DNA of 64,000 nucleotides from an uncultured Clostridia bacterium (GCA_944346885.1 CALVMR010000003.1:31018-95017); one strand, 5' to 3'. Positions 47,232 through 55,914 are shown, counted from the first letter of the stretch. Numbers and translations are program-made. The notes: generated from the letters alone by a model not told the origin.

Positions 47232-49397
47232 ATGGATACGCTTGCAGGTTATGAACCGCTCGAATATTACACCGGTACGCTGCGCCCCGCCTTTGAAAAA
47301 GCGGCGGCGGCGTATTTTGACGAGCTTGTTGCAAAATCCGGGGTCAACGAGCAGGAAAACGCCGCGCTCGTCGCGCGGTACAACGCGGCGTGCGCCAAGG
47401 CGAAGCATGCCGAAAAAAAGCTCAATTCCTGCAAAGTGCTGCGCGGGTTCGTCATCTTTTTTATCGTGGCGGCTTTGGCGGCTGCCGTTGTTTTGGCGGT
47501 GCTCTATTTTACGGCGCGGCAGCCGGATTGGGTGCTGCTGCTCATAGCGGGCATCTGCCTGCTTATCGGCGTCGTGCTGCTCGTCGTGCTGTGCACCAAG
47601 CTCAAACAGGTGCTGCAAGCGCGGCAGCAAAAGTACCAAAAGGCGCTGCAAGTTTCCAACGGGCTGTATTCGGACGCAATGGGGCAGATGCAGCCGCTGC
47701 ATGCGCTGTTCACATGGGGCATGACGCGCGAACTCATCCAAAAATGCGTGCCTTTTTTAAAGCTGGATGAAAAATTCGACGTAAAAAAGCTGGATCTGAT
47801 GGTGCGCAAGTACGGGTTTGTTTCCAATGCGGACCCGAACGCCTCCACGGTATTTTTGCTCTCCGGCTCGGTGGATGAAAACCCGTTCCTCTTCGAGCGC
47901 GTGTTCCGCCGCACGATGGGGACGAGAACGTATACCGGCTCCATCGTCATCCATTGGACGACGTACACCCGCGATTCCAACGGCAATACCCGCCCCGTGC
48001 ATCATACGCAGACGCTGACCGCCTCCGTCACCAAACCCGCGCCCTTTTACGGGTACGAAACGCGGCTGTATTACGGCAACGAGGCGGCGCCCGACCTGCG
48101 CTTTTCCCGCCAGCCCACGCACGCGAACGAGCTGGACGAGGACGCCATTGCCAAAAAGGTCAAGCGCGGCAAAAAAAAGCTGCAAAAAAAGGCGCGCAAA
48201 GCGGTCGGTTCGGGCGGGCAGTTCACCGAAATGGGCAACGCGGAGTTCGACGTGCTCTTCGGCGCAACGGACCGCACCAACGAGGTGCAGTTCCGCCTCA
48301 TGTTTACGCCGCTCGCGCAGAAAAACATGCTCGATCTCATCAAGTCGGACGACGGGTACGGAGACGATTTCGCGTTTTATAAAACGGGCTGCATCAACTG
48401 CATCCGTTCCGACCACGCCCAAAGCTGGCAGACGGAGACCGACCCCGCGCGGTATAAGAGCCACGACCTTGCCACGGCGCGCGCGGCGTTCGTCGCGCTC
48501 AACGCGGAGTACCTGCGTTCGGTGTATTTCGACCTCGCGCCCGTGCTCGCCGTGCCGCTGTACCGCCAAACCGAGCCGCGCGAATTTCTCTACCGCGACG
48601 TATACGGCACCAACTATACCGGGCAGGAAGCGGAGGTGCTCGCCAACAGGCTGGGCGCGCAGCTGTTCGCGCACCCCGAAACGAGGACGAACACCATTTT
48701 AAAAGCGTCGTTCGTGCAAAAGGACGGCGCGGCAGACCGCGTTGCGGTCACCGCCGATTCCTTTGCCACCCAAGAACACGTGGAGATCGTGCCCGTGTTC
48801 GGCGGCGACGGGCGCATGCACAACGTGCCCGTGCAGTGGACGGAGTACATCCCCGTCTCCAACACGGGCGAGATGGAGCTGAAAGCGGTGGGCGGCACGC
48901 GCGAGCAGTACGAACAGCTGTGCTGCGGTTCGGCGTTTGCCTCCTTTGTGCGCCGCTTTGCGCCGGGCGGCGAATCCGCCTATTGCGACGGTTTGCTCGC
49001 CTTCCCCGTAGGGCAGGCGGGCGCGTTCGGCGCGCAGGCGGATGCGGAGCTGGGCAGCCTGTTCGGCGTGCGCGCCGCAGCGGCGGCGGGCGCGGCGTTT
49101 ATCGTCGGGGCGGAGGCGGTGCGCGCCGCGGCGGATACGTTGGACCGGGCGGAGAAAAAGGAGCGCGCCCGCAAGGCGGGCGGGGCGGCTGCGCCGCAGA
49201 AAGGGGCGCCCGCCGACGCGGAAAAAACGGCGCAGACGGAGCAAAACCCCGCCGAAAACGCGGAAAAACCCGAAAAATCGTCCGCCGCCGAAAACGCGCA
49301 AACGGCAAAAGCGGGTTCGCCCGCCGCGCCGCAGCAAGGGGAGGAGACCGCGGGACCTTTCGCGGAATTCGATACAAAATCCAAGGATGAGAAATAA
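47232..49397 (+). CDS. DUF3137-like membrane protein
   Basis: A 721-residue protein with a helical N-terminal part (1-65), two adjacent membrane helices (about 70-93 and 99-121) and a large domain that probably faces the cytoplasm. The pair of helices, SDAMGQMQPLHALFTWGMTRELI, the FRRTMGTRTYTGSIVIHWTTYTR region and the LemA neighbour resemble DUF3137-type proteins, but I am not certain of the family. The C-terminal 90 residues are Ala/Glu/Pro-rich and low complexity. The start is ATG 47232 (GAGAGAG 7 bases upstream); ATG 47226 is too close to it. It forms an operon with lemA, 14 bp later. Confidence 0.65.
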   Translation: MDTLAGYEPLEYYTGTLRPAFEKAAAAYFDELVAKSGVNEQENAALVARYNAACAKAKHAEKKLNSCKVLRGFVIFFIVAALAAAVVLAVLYFTARQPDWVLLLIAGICLLIGVVLLVVLCTKLKQVLQARQQKYQKALQVSNGLYSDAMGQMQPLHALFTWGMTRELIQKCVPFLKLDEKFDVKKLDLMVRKYGFVSNADPNASTVFLLSGSVDENPFLFERVFRRTMGTRTYTGSIVIHWTTYTRDSNGNTRPVHHTQTLTASVTKPAPFYGYETRLYYGNEAAPDLRFSRQPTHANELDEDAIAKKVKRGKKKLQKKARKAVGSGGQFTEMGNAEFDVLFGATDRTNEVQFRLMFTPLAQKNMLDLIKSDDGYGDDFAFYKTGCINCIRSDHAQSWQTETDPARYKSHDLATARAAFVALNAEYLRSVYFDLAPVLAVPLYRQTEPREFLYRDVYGTNYTGQEAEVLANRLGAQLFAHPETRTNTILKASFVQKDGAADRVAVTADSFATQEHVEIVPVFGGDGRMHNVPVQWTEYIPVSNTGEMELKAVGGTREQYEQLCCGSAFASFVRRFAPGGESAYCDGLLAFPVGQAGAFGAQADAELGSLFGVRAAAAAGAAFIVGAEAVRAAADTLDRAEKKERARKAGGAAAPQKGAPADAEKTAQTEQNPAENAEKPEKSSAAENAQTAKAGSPAAPQQGEETAGPFAEFDTKSKDEK

Positions 49398-49411
49398 AGG
49401 AGGTTTCTTTT

Positions 49412-50080
49412 ATGGCAAACGAACTGGACGAATTGACGGGGCCCGTCAACCAAGAGGGGCGTGACGTCGCCGTCATCGAAAAGCAGCTGCCCATCAAAGT
49501 GGGCGTCGGCTCGCGCATTTTCGAGGTCATTTTGTGGGTGCTCGCCATCATTCCGGGGCTGATCTTCCTCTTTATGAAGATCAAGGCGGGGAACTACCTT
49601 TCGCAGTTGCAGCAAAAGTTGCAGCACGACGCTTCGCAGATCGACAACTACCTCGAACAGCGCGTCGTGATCCTGCAAAACGCGGCAAAACTGTTGGATA
49701 AGGCGATCGATCTCGACAAAACGACGATGACGCAGATCGCGGCGTACCGTTCGGGCGTCGATCCCGCCAACGACGGGCTGCGCAACCAAGTGGCGCAGCA
49801 GATCGACACCGTGGGCAGGAGCATCAATCTCGCCTTTGAAAACTATCCCGATCTCAAAGCGCATGCCGAGATCGCGGATGCGATGCAGCAAAACGCCTAT
49901 TTGCAGAAAGAGATCACCGCTGCGCGCGAAGTGTACAACGATACCGTCAACGTATGGAACCGGGATATCTACGCCTGGCCTACTAAGATGATCGTGGCGG
50001 CGCGCCGCGGCTACACCACCCGCATCCCTTTCTCCACCTCGGCAGAGGTCAAGCAGCAGGCGCGCGGCGTCTTTTTCTGA
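49412..50080 (+). CDS. lemA: LemA family protein
   Basis: LemA proteins are membrane-anchored helical-bundle proteins of unclear function. From ATG 49412 (AAAGGAGG 8 bases upstream) it has 222 residues: a membrane helix at about 37-56 and a four-helix part with NYLEQRVVILQNAAKLLDK, INLAFENYPDLKAHAEIADAMQQ and LQKEITAAREVYNDTVNVWN, the family signature. It is longer at the N-terminus than short LemA forms. It is paired with the preceding large membrane protein. Confidence 0.88.
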   Translation: MANELDELTGPVNQEGRDVAVIEKQLPIKVGVGSRIFEVILWVLAIIPGLIFLFMKIKAGNYLSQLQQKLQHDASQIDNYLEQRVVILQNAAKLLDKAIDLDKTTMTQIAAYRSGVDPANDGLRNQVAQQIDTVGRSINLAFENYPDLKAHAEIADAMQQNAYLQKEITAAREVYNDTVNVWNRDIYAWPTKMIVAARRGYTTRIPFSTSAEVKQQARGVFF

Positions 50081-50140
50081 GAGCGGCGGGCTTCGGCAAA
50101 AAAGCGCCTCGTTTTGCAGGGCGCCGCATATCTTTCGGCA

Positions 50141-50176
50141 AAAAAGCAGCCGCGGCAGGGTTTCCTGCCGCGGCTG
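50141..50176 (-). terminator. Terminator between lemA and tcdA
   Basis: A 13-bp stem (CAGCCGCGGCAGG with CCTGCCGCGGCTG) is followed on the minus strand by CTTTTTT. It serves tcdA and, less clearly, lemA. Confidence 0.85.
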
Positions 50177-50204
50177 TGCGTTTGTGTGTTTGCCGCGCGT
50201 CTTT

Positions 50205-50918
50205 TCAGGGTTTTCGCGCGATGCTGCGGATGATGTGCCCCGCCAGCAGCAGCCCCGCGCTTGCGGGCACATAGGAGAGGCTGCCGACCAGCCGTTCCCC
50301 TTCTTCCGCCCCGCCCGCGCCGCGGTCGGGGCGGAGCGGTTCCTCTTCCGAATACACCGCCCATACCCCCGTCACGTTCGCGTCGCGCAGCCCTTTGCGC
50401 ACCAGCCGCGCCAGCGGGCAGACGCGCGTCTTTTCGACGGGCGTAACGCGGAAGGCGGTCGGGTCGAATTTGTTGCCCGCGCCCATGCAGGAAACGGCTT
50501 CCGCGCCCGCCGCCCGCGCCAGCGTGAGCAGCAGGATCTTGTCTTCCACCCTGTCGATGCAGTCCGCCACATAGTCGTAGCAAGAAAAGTCGAACGCATC
50601 GGCGCTCTCTGCCGTAAAAAAGCGGGGGATGGCGCGGATCGCCGCGTCGGGCGCGATCTCCCGCGCGCGCGCCGCCATCACTTCCGCTTTGTTTTTTCCG
50701 ATCGTGCTATAAAGCGCCACAAGCTGGCGGTTCAGGTTGGTCGGCGCGACCGCGTCGCCGTCGATGAGGTCGATGGCGCCGATTCCCGCCCGCACCAGCG
50801 CTTCCGCCGCGTACGAGCCGACCCCGCCGATGCCGAACACCGCCACGCGCGCCGCCGCAAGGCGGGCAAACCCCTCCTCGCCGAGCAGGGCGATCTCGCG
50901 GAGAAATGCCTCTTTCAT
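50205..50918 (-). CDS. tcdA: tRNA threonylcarbamoyladenosine dehydratase (ThiF/E1 fold)
   Basis: TcdA cyclises t6A37 of tRNA using ATP. The start MKEAFLREIALLG (codon at 50916-50918) gives 237 residues. The Rossmann motif VAVFGIGGVGSYAAEALVRAG, DGDAVAPTNLNRQL and DYVADCIDRVEDKILLL are typical. The tail SYVPASAGLLLAGHIIRSI is a family mark. It is a single gene with a promoter at 50958-50986. Confidence 0.9.
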   Translation of the reverse strand: MKEAFLREIALLGEEGFARLAAARVAVFGIGGVGSYAAEALVRAGIGAIDLIDGDAVAPTNLNRQLVALYSTIGKNKAEVMAARAREIAPDAAIRAIPRFFTAESADAFDFSCYDYVADCIDRVEDKILLLTLARAAGAEAVSCMGAGNKFDPTAFRVTPVEKTRVCPLARLVRKGLRDANVTGVWAVYSEEEPLRPDRGAGGAEEGERLVGSLSYVPASAGLLLAGHIIRSIARKP

Positions 50919-50957
50919 ACCCGTATCCTCTCTTGAACCGCTGCGGTTCGGATATTT

Positions 50958-50986
50958 ATTATAGCGGATGGCGGCGCGGTTGGCAA
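50958..50986 (-). promoter_or_regulatory. Promoter of tcdA
   Basis: On the minus strand TTGCCA (50981-50986) and TATAAT (50958-50963) are 17 bp apart. Confidence 0.7.
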
Positions 50987-51034
50987 GCGAAACGGTAAAT
51001 ATACACATTTTTCCGTCTTTTTTTTCATTTCCTA

Positions 51035-51106
51035 TTGAAAAAGCGAAGAACATGCGTTATAATAGAAAAGGCGGACGCTTGCATGCGCTTGAATCCTAAG
51101 TCCGCC
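51035..51106 (+). promoter_or_regulatory. Promoter and leader hairpin of the EF-G-like gene
   Basis: TTGAAA (51035-51040) and TATAAT (51058-51063) are 17 bp apart. The transcript would begin with a stem closed by GGCGGAC (51070-51076) and GTCCGCC (51100-51106), with a CGC-GCG inner pairing, ending 5 bp before the ribosome-binding site. Confidence 0.7.
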
Positions 51107-51123
51107 GGTAAGGGAGTAAAACT

Positions 51124-53187
51124 ATGATCATTCAGGGCGAAAATATCCGCAACGTGGCAGTTATCGGGCACAGCGGCGAGGGGAAGACCTCCGTCTGCGA
51201 GGCGATCCTCTTCAACGCGCGCGCAACAGACCGTCTCGGCAAGGTCACGGAGGGCAACACCGTCACCGATTACGACGAGCAGGAGATCGCGCGCAAGATG
51301 TCCATCTCGCTCTCCGTCGCCTATGTGATGTGGGATAACGTAAAGATCAATCTTTTGGACGTGCCGGGCTTTTACGATTTCGAGGGAGAGCTCTCCGAGG
51401 CGCTGCGCGCCGCGGGCGGCGCGCTCATCGTAACGGGGGCGAGCGGCGCGCTCACCGTCGGCGCCGAAAAGGCGATCGATGTCTGCCTCAAAAACAAGAT
51501 CCCGATGGTCATTTTCATCAACGGCATGGATAAGGAAAATGCCGATTACGCGGGCACGGTCGCCGCGCTGAAAGAAAAGTACGCGGCAAAGATCGCCCCC
51601 ATCCAGATCCCTTTGATGGAAGGGAACAAGATGATCGGGTACATCAACGCGTTAAAGGACGCGGCGTACCAGTTTACGGGCACGGGGCTCAAAGATATCC
51701 CCATCCCCGACGAAATGAAAGGCACGCTCGCCGATATGCAGGCAAGCCTGACCGAAACCGCCGCCGAAAACGACGAAGAGCTTTTGGATAAATACTTCGG
51801 CGAGGGCGCCCTCACCCGCGAAGAGGTGATCCGCGGCATCCGCAAGGGCATCTACAACGTGAACACCATCCCCGTGATGGCGGGTTCGGCGCTGCAAAAC
51901 CGCGGTATCATCAACCTCATCGAAGAGATCGTAAAATACATGCCCAACGCCGTCGAACGGCGGGAGATCTTGGCGCAGAGCGAAGACGGCGAAGAACTGA
52001 TCCCCATCAGCTGCAAGGCGATGGCGCCCTTTGCCGCGCAGGTCTTTAAGACCACGGTGGACCCCTTTGTCGGCAAACTCAACGTGATGAAGGTGTTCCG
52101 CGGCATTTTAAAGGCGGGCAGCACCGTTTACAACGCGGCAACGGGCAAAACCGAGCGCATCAGCCAGATCTATCTGCTCAAAGGCAAAAAGCAGGAGCCG
52201 ACCGCCGAATTGGGCGCGGGCGATATCGGCGCGGTCAGCAAACTTGCCAACACCAACACCGGCGATACCCTCTGCGACGAATCGGCAAAGGTAAAATTCG
52301 ACCCCATCCACTTCCCCCGCCCCGTGCTCTCCATGGCGATCTATGCTGAAAAGAAGGGGGAGGAAGATAAAATTTTCCAAGGCTTGAACAGGCTTTCGGA
52401 AGAGGACCGCACCTTCACCGTTACCAAAAACGCCGAAACGGGCGAAATGATTTTGAGCGGCATGGGAGAGACGCAGCTGGACGTCATCAACAAAAAGCTC
52501 AAAGCAAAATTCAACGTTTCCGCCGTGCTCAAAACGCCCAAGATCGCCTACCGCGAAACCATCCGCAAAACGGTCGAGGCGGAAGGCAAGCACAAAAAGC
52601 AATCGGGCGGGCACGGGCAGTACGGGCACTGCAAAGTGCGCTTCGAGCCCTGCGAATCTACCTTTGAGTTTGCCGAAGAGGTCGTCGGCGGCAGCGTGCC
52701 CAAACAGTATATCCCCGCCGTGGAAAAGGGGCTTGCCGAATGCCTGCCGCACGGCGTTTTGGCGGGGTATCCCGTCACGGGGCTGCGCGCCGTGCTCTAC
52801 GACGGCAGCTATCACGACGTCGATTCTTCCGAAATGGCGTTCAAACTCGCCGCCGCCCTCGCCTTTAAAGAGGGGCTGAAAAACGCCAAGCCCGTTCTGT
52901 TGGAGCCGATCATGAAGTTGAAGATCGGCATCCCCGAAGCCTATCTCGGCGATATCATGGGGGATATGAACAAGCGCCGCGGGCGTATTTTGGGCATCGA
53001 CCTTGTAGACGGAATGCAGGTCGTCAATGCCGAGGCGCCGCAGGCGGAGCTGCAAAAGTACGCAACGGACCTGCGCAGCATGACGCAGGGGCGCGGCAAA
53101 TTCGCCATGGAACTGGCGCGCTACGAAGAGGTGCCGCCCGCCGAAGCGGAAAAGATCGTAAAAGCGCGCGCGGCGGAGCAGCAATAA
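51124..53187 (+). CDS. EF-G-like translation factor GTPase (paralogue)
   Basis: A 687-residue protein of the EF-G family that is not the canonical ribosomal fusA copy. G1 is IGHSGEGKTS (15-23), G3 is DVPGF (79-83) and G4 is INGMDKE. In ordinary translation GTPases G3 is DTPGH, where the His activates water; here Phe83 replaces it, as Tyr or Phe does in other members of this EF-G paralogue branch. Later domains are complete: domain II (FRGILKAGSTVYNAATG), domain IV (SGGHGQYGHCKVRFEP) and domain V (EAYLGDIMGDMNKRRGRILG). AGGGAG precedes ATG 51124. Its cellular role is unknown; slow GTP hydrolysis is an inference. Confidence 0.88.
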   Translation: MIIQGENIRNVAVIGHSGEGKTSVCEAILFNARATDRLGKVTEGNTVTDYDEQEIARKMSISLSVAYVMWDNVKINLLDVPGFYDFEGELSEALRAAGGALIVTGASGALTVGAEKAIDVCLKNKIPMVIFINGMDKENADYAGTVAALKEKYAAKIAPIQIPLMEGNKMIGYINALKDAAYQFTGTGLKDIPIPDEMKGTLADMQASLTETAAENDEELLDKYFGEGALTREEVIRGIRKGIYNVNTIPVMAGSALQNRGIINLIEEIVKYMPNAVERREILAQSEDGEELIPISCKAMAPFAAQVFKTTVDPFVGKLNVMKVFRGILKAGSTVYNAATGKTERISQIYLLKGKKQEPTAELGAGDIGAVSKLANTNTGDTLCDESAKVKFDPIHFPRPVLSMAIYAEKKGEEDKIFQGLNRLSEEDRTFTVTKNAETGEMILSGMGETQLDVINKKLKAKFNVSAVLKTPKIAYRETIRKTVEAEGKHKKQSGGHGQYGHCKVRFEPCESTFEFAEEVVGGSVPKQYIPAVEKGLAECLPHGVLAGYPVTGLRAVLYDGSYHDVDSSEMAFKLAAALAFKEGLKNAKPVLLEPIMKLKIGIPEAYLGDIMGDMNKRRGRILGIDLVDGMQVVNAEAPQAELQKYATDLRSMTQGRGKFAMELARYEEVPPAEAEKIVKARAAEQQ

Positions 53188-53232
53188 AGATCCCGCAAAA
53201 ACCGTGCAAAAATAATTTTTTCGGTGATATAA

Positions 53233-53272
53233 GGGGGAAGCCGACAGCCCTTGCGGGCTGTCGGCTTCCCCC
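53233..53272. terminator. Bidirectional terminator
   Basis: A perfect 18-bp stem (53233-53250 with 53255-53272, loop TTGC) is followed on the plus strand by TCTTTGCCGTTTTTT. It separates the convergent EF-G-like and Crp-like genes. Confidence 0.9.
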
Positions 53273-53297
53273 TCTTTGCCGTTTTTTAAGGCAGAGC

Positions 53298-53948
53298 CTA
53301 TCCCTGCGATTTGTGCAGGTTCAGTTTCACGTTGCGGCGGTCCACTTCCACAAGCCCGTCGCGGTGCATGCCTGCAAGTTCGCGCAGCATGGCGCTGCGG
53401 TCCACGCACAAATAATCCGCAAGGTTGGTCTGCGAAAAGGGCAGCGTAAAATACTGGCTGTGCGTTTTGGCGGCGAGCAGGCGGAAGTACGCCAAAAGTT
53501 TTTCGCGCGTGGTGCGGTGGCTCAGCACCTCCAAATGTTCGGAGAGCGCCTGCGTTTTTTCCGCCATCAGCCGCACCAAATTGCGCACGATGGTGCTGTG
53601 GTAGGTGCAGGCGTTGGGGCAGCGCTTCATGATATGGTCGTAATCCACGTACAGCACGTCGCAGTCCTCTTCCGCAATGAGAAAAAAGCCCGTATCGCCC
53701 CCCGCTATGCCCAGCATCGAGCCGAACACGCCCCCTTCGCCGAGCTGTTCGAAGATGGTGCGCACGCCGCTTTCGTCTGTCTTCATCAAACTGATCCTGC
53801 CGCGGTGCACCACGCCCACTCTCCCCGGCGGCATGGCAACTTCTTCCCCTTTGCGGTGCGTTTTTAAGGTCGTTTTAAAGCACTCCGTCATGCGGGCGTA
53901 TTCTTCGTCCGTCACCCCGTCGAACAGAGAAGTTTCTACTTTTTCCAT
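53298..53948 (-). CDS. Crp/Fnr family transcriptional regulator
   Basis: A 216-residue regulator from MEKVETSLFD (codon at 53946-53948). The N-terminal cyclic-nucleotide-binding fold is seen in RVGVVHRGRISLMKTDESG and LGEGGVFGSMLGI, and the C-terminal Crp-type helix-turn-helix in FSQTNLADYLCVDRSAMLRELAGM. There is no Cys cluster as in Fnr, so it does not look like an iron-sulfur oxygen sensor. The ligand is unknown. It stands alone; an upstream in-frame extension is not supported by a start and ribosome site. Confidence 0.88.
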   Translation of the reverse strand: MEKVETSLFDGVTDEEYARMTECFKTTLKTHRKGEEVAMPPGRVGVVHRGRISLMKTDESGVRTIFEQLGEGGVFGSMLGIAGGDTGFFLIAEEDCDVLYVDYDHIMKRCPNACTYHSTIVRNLVRLMAEKTQALSEHLEVLSHRTTREKLLAYFRLLAAKTHSQYFTLPFSQTNLADYLCVDRSAMLRELAGMHRDGLVEVDRRNVKLNLHKSQG

Positions 53949-54077
53949 CGTTCGCCTCTGCTTTGTTTGTTGTATTTGCAACACAGGCATTATACCGCAC
54001 CGCGCGCGCAAAGTCAAGGCGCGCGCGCAAAAAAACCGCGCCCGAACGGGCGCGGCGGTCTTGTTTTGCGTCAATTT

Positions 54078-54668
54078 TTATTTTTGCAGGGTCTGCGGCT
54101 GCGCGGGCGGCGCCTCTTGCGTTTGGGCGCGTTTTTGCCACAGCGGCACGGGCTGCAATACGGCAACGCCCTTTTTTTGCAGGGCGCGGACGGTCAGCGC
54201 AAGGGGGATGCCCAGCCCGAACACCCAAACAGACTGCGTTACGAGCAGCGAAAGAAAGTTCGCCCAATACCCAAGCTCCGTGCTGCCCGCCAAGATCATC
54301 ACAAACGGGATGCCGAAGGCGTTTATAAGCACGGGGAACAGCCCGCCGAAGAGCAGTTTGAGGGGCATGCTGCGCGCAAACAGTTTTCCGCAGGCAAAGG
54401 TGCCGAGCGCGGCGATAAGCGTGCACAGGCTGCCCAGCCCGATGTCCCAGCCGCCGTATCCGGAAAACACGTTCGCCAGCAGGCACCCGACGTACAGCGC
54501 GGGGATGCTCTCGATATAAAACAGCGGCAGCAGCGTTAGCGCCTCGGCAAGGCGGATCTGAAAGCCCAGCGTCCCGTACGAGAGGGGGCCGAGCGCCCAA
54601 GTGAGCACGCAGTACAGCGCGGCGATGACCCCCGCGCGGCAGAGCATCTTTGTGGAAAACCTCTTCAT
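54078..54668 (-). CDS. queT: QueT family transporter (queuosine precursor)
   Basis: QueT is the substrate component of an ECF-type importer for a queuosine precursor. The 196 residues have five to six membrane segments and the family motifs GVIAALYCVLTW, PLSYGTLGFQIRLAEALTLLPLF and GYGGWDIGLGSLCTLIAALGT. The C-terminal 25 residues are hydrophilic and Gln/Pro-rich. A preQ1-I riboswitch overlaps its ribosome-binding site, matching preQ1 or a related base as the ligand. No ECF energy-coupling genes are in the window. Confidence 0.9.
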   Translation of the reverse strand: MKRFSTKMLCRAGVIAALYCVLTWALGPLSYGTLGFQIRLAEALTLLPLFYIESIPALYVGCLLANVFSGYGGWDIGLGSLCTLIAALGTFACGKLFARSMPLKLLFGGLFPVLINAFGIPFVMILAGSTELGYWANFLSLLVTQSVWVFGLGIPLALTVRALQKKGVAVLQPVPLWQKRAQTQEAPPAQPQTLQK

Positions 54669-54680
54669 TATGCAGTTACC

Positions 54681-54718
54681 TCGGTTGTTTTTAGGTAGTG
54701 TTGTCCGAAAACCTACCG
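54681..54718 (-). promoter_or_regulatory. preQ1-I riboswitch upstream of queT
   Basis: On the minus strand GGTAG (54713-54717) pairs with CTACC (54694-54698), the loop contains TCGG (54705-54708), an A-rich tail TAAAAACAA follows, and then CCGA (54681-54684), which can pair with the loop TCGG as an H-type pseudoknot. CCGAGGTAA is also the ribosome-binding site, so ligand binding would block translation. This matches the layout of preQ1-I aptamers. Confidence 0.85.
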
Positions 54719-54724
54719 TGCGTT

Positions 54725-54753
54725 AGGATACCACGCGCTTGTGTGTTTGTCAA
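54725..54753 (-). promoter_or_regulatory. Promoter of queT
   Basis: On the minus strand TTGACA (54748-54753) and TATCCT (54725-54730) are 17 bp apart. Transcription would start at about the first base of the riboswitch. Confidence 0.7.
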
Positions 54754-54805
54754 GAAGAATTTTACGGGAAAAAGCGGGAAGGATCGGTTTTTTTAAATAT
54801 TTACG

Positions 54806-54950
54806 CCCGAATTTGCCGCCTGCCCGAATTTGCCGCCTGCCGAAAATCGCCGCTTGCCCGCCGATCCGTGGGCAGGCGGCGTGCGGATGCGGCGTGCGTT
54901 TTGACGGGTGCGCGCATGGCGGCGTGCGTTTTGACGGGTGCGCGCATGGC
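54806..54950 (+). repeat. Tandem repeats in the gap between queT promoter and 55012
   Basis: Two perfect 17-bp units (54806-54822, 54823-54839; CCCGAATTTGCCGCCTG) and two perfect 30-bp units (54891-54920, 54921-54950; each starts GGCGTGCGTT and ends CGCATGGC) lie here. A GCCGCC...GGCGGC hairpin with CCCGCCGATCCGTGGGC is between them. I see no gene in 54754-55011. Confidence 0.85.
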
Positions 54951-55011
54951 GGCGCGCAAAAGCAATAAGCGCGGCTTTGCTTTTCCGCTTTGCGGAAAGC
55001 GCTGCGGGGCT

Positions 55012-55272
55012 TCACACGATGATGTTTTCCAAAACCAGCGCGTCGAAATCGGTGCTCTCCACAAAATCGCGGGGCAAAAAGCGGACGTGGTTGAATTTTG
55101 CAAAGTTGAAGATGTGCGTTTTCAGCAGCACGGGCGTGGGGCAATCCAGCTCGCGGCAGATATCGAACAAATACGTTAAAAAGTGCGAATAGGTCAGCTT
55201 TTCTTCCCCTTCGTACACGAATTGGCGCACGATCTTCCCCTCGCGCAGCAGTTTTGCCCAAATGCGGAACAC
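55012..55272 (-). CDS. Small conserved protein of unknown function
   Basis: An 86-residue protein whose start is GTG at 55272 (GGGAGGG 7 bases upstream). It begins FRIWAKLLREGKIVRQFVYE and ends HVRFLPRDFVESTDFDALVLENI, a pattern I associate with short uncharacterised proteins of clostridia. The middle (YLFDICRELDCPTPVLLKTHI) looks helical then extended. No function can be given. Confidence 0.7.
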   Translation of the reverse strand: MFRIWAKLLREGKIVRQFVYEGEEKLTYSHFLTYLFDICRELDCPTPVLLKTHIFNFAKFNHVRFLPRDFVESTDFDALVLENIIV

Positions 55273-55342
55273 GGCGTTGCCCTCCCTGTGCAGCCAGTAT
55301 AGCGGATTTTTGGCGGAAAGTAAAGCGGAACGGGAAAACTGA

Positions 55343-55371
55343 TTGACTTATTTGCGCGGGAACGGTAAAAT
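55343..55371 (+). promoter_or_regulatory. Promoter of the Lrp-like regulator gene
   Basis: TTGACT (55343-55348) and TAAAAT (55366-55371) with a 17-bp spacer, 49 bp before the start at 55420. Confidence 0.7.
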
Positions 55372-55419
55372 ATTGGTATTCCTTGCGGATTCTGCCGCAA
55401 GAAAAAAGGGGAAAGCGCC

Positions 55420-55914
55420 ATGAATAAGCTCGAAACGGAAATTTTAAAGATCATGCAGGAGGATTGCCGCATCCCGCCCGCCGAAATCGCCGTTATGCTC
55501 GGCAAAAGCAAGGGCGAGGTGGAGGCAGCCATCGCGGAAATGGAGCGCCGCGGCGTCATCGTCAAATACACCGCCATCGTCAACAGCGAAGCGCTGGAAG
55601 AAGAATTTGTGCAGGCGCTCATCGAAGTAAAGGTCTCCCCGCAAAAAACCAGCGGGTTCGACGCCATCGCCGAGGAGATCTACCGCTTTGAAGAGGTGAC
55701 CAGCTGCTATTTGATGAGCGGCGGGTTCGACCTTGCCGTATTCATCGAGGGCAAGAGCCTGCGCGAAGTGGCGCGGTTCGTCTCCGAACGGCTTTCCACG
55801 CTCGACTGCGTGCTCTCCACGGCAACGCATTTCATTCTCAAAAAGTACAAGATCGAAGGCACCATTGCCGACGGAACGGACGAAAAAGGGCAGAGAATTT
55901 CGGTGCACGCATGA
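55420..55914 (+). CDS. Lrp/AsnC family transcriptional regulator
   Basis: A 164-residue regulator: an N-terminal winged helix-turn-helix (ILKIMQEDCRIPPAEIAVML, EMERRGVIVKYTAIVNSEAL) and a C-terminal RAM/Lrp ligand domain (FVQALIEVKVSPQ, VTSCYLMSGGFDLAVFIEGKS). It overlaps the downstream aminotransferase by 4 bases, so regulation of that gene or response to its amino acid is likely. The ligand is unknown. Confidence 0.9.
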   Translation: MNKLETEILKIMQEDCRIPPAEIAVMLGKSKGEVEAAIAEMERRGVIVKYTAIVNSEALEEEFVQALIEVKVSPQKTSGFDAIAEEIYRFEEVTSCYLMSGGFDLAVFIEGKSLREVARFVSERLSTLDCVLSTATHFILKKYKIEGTIADGTDEKGQRISVHA

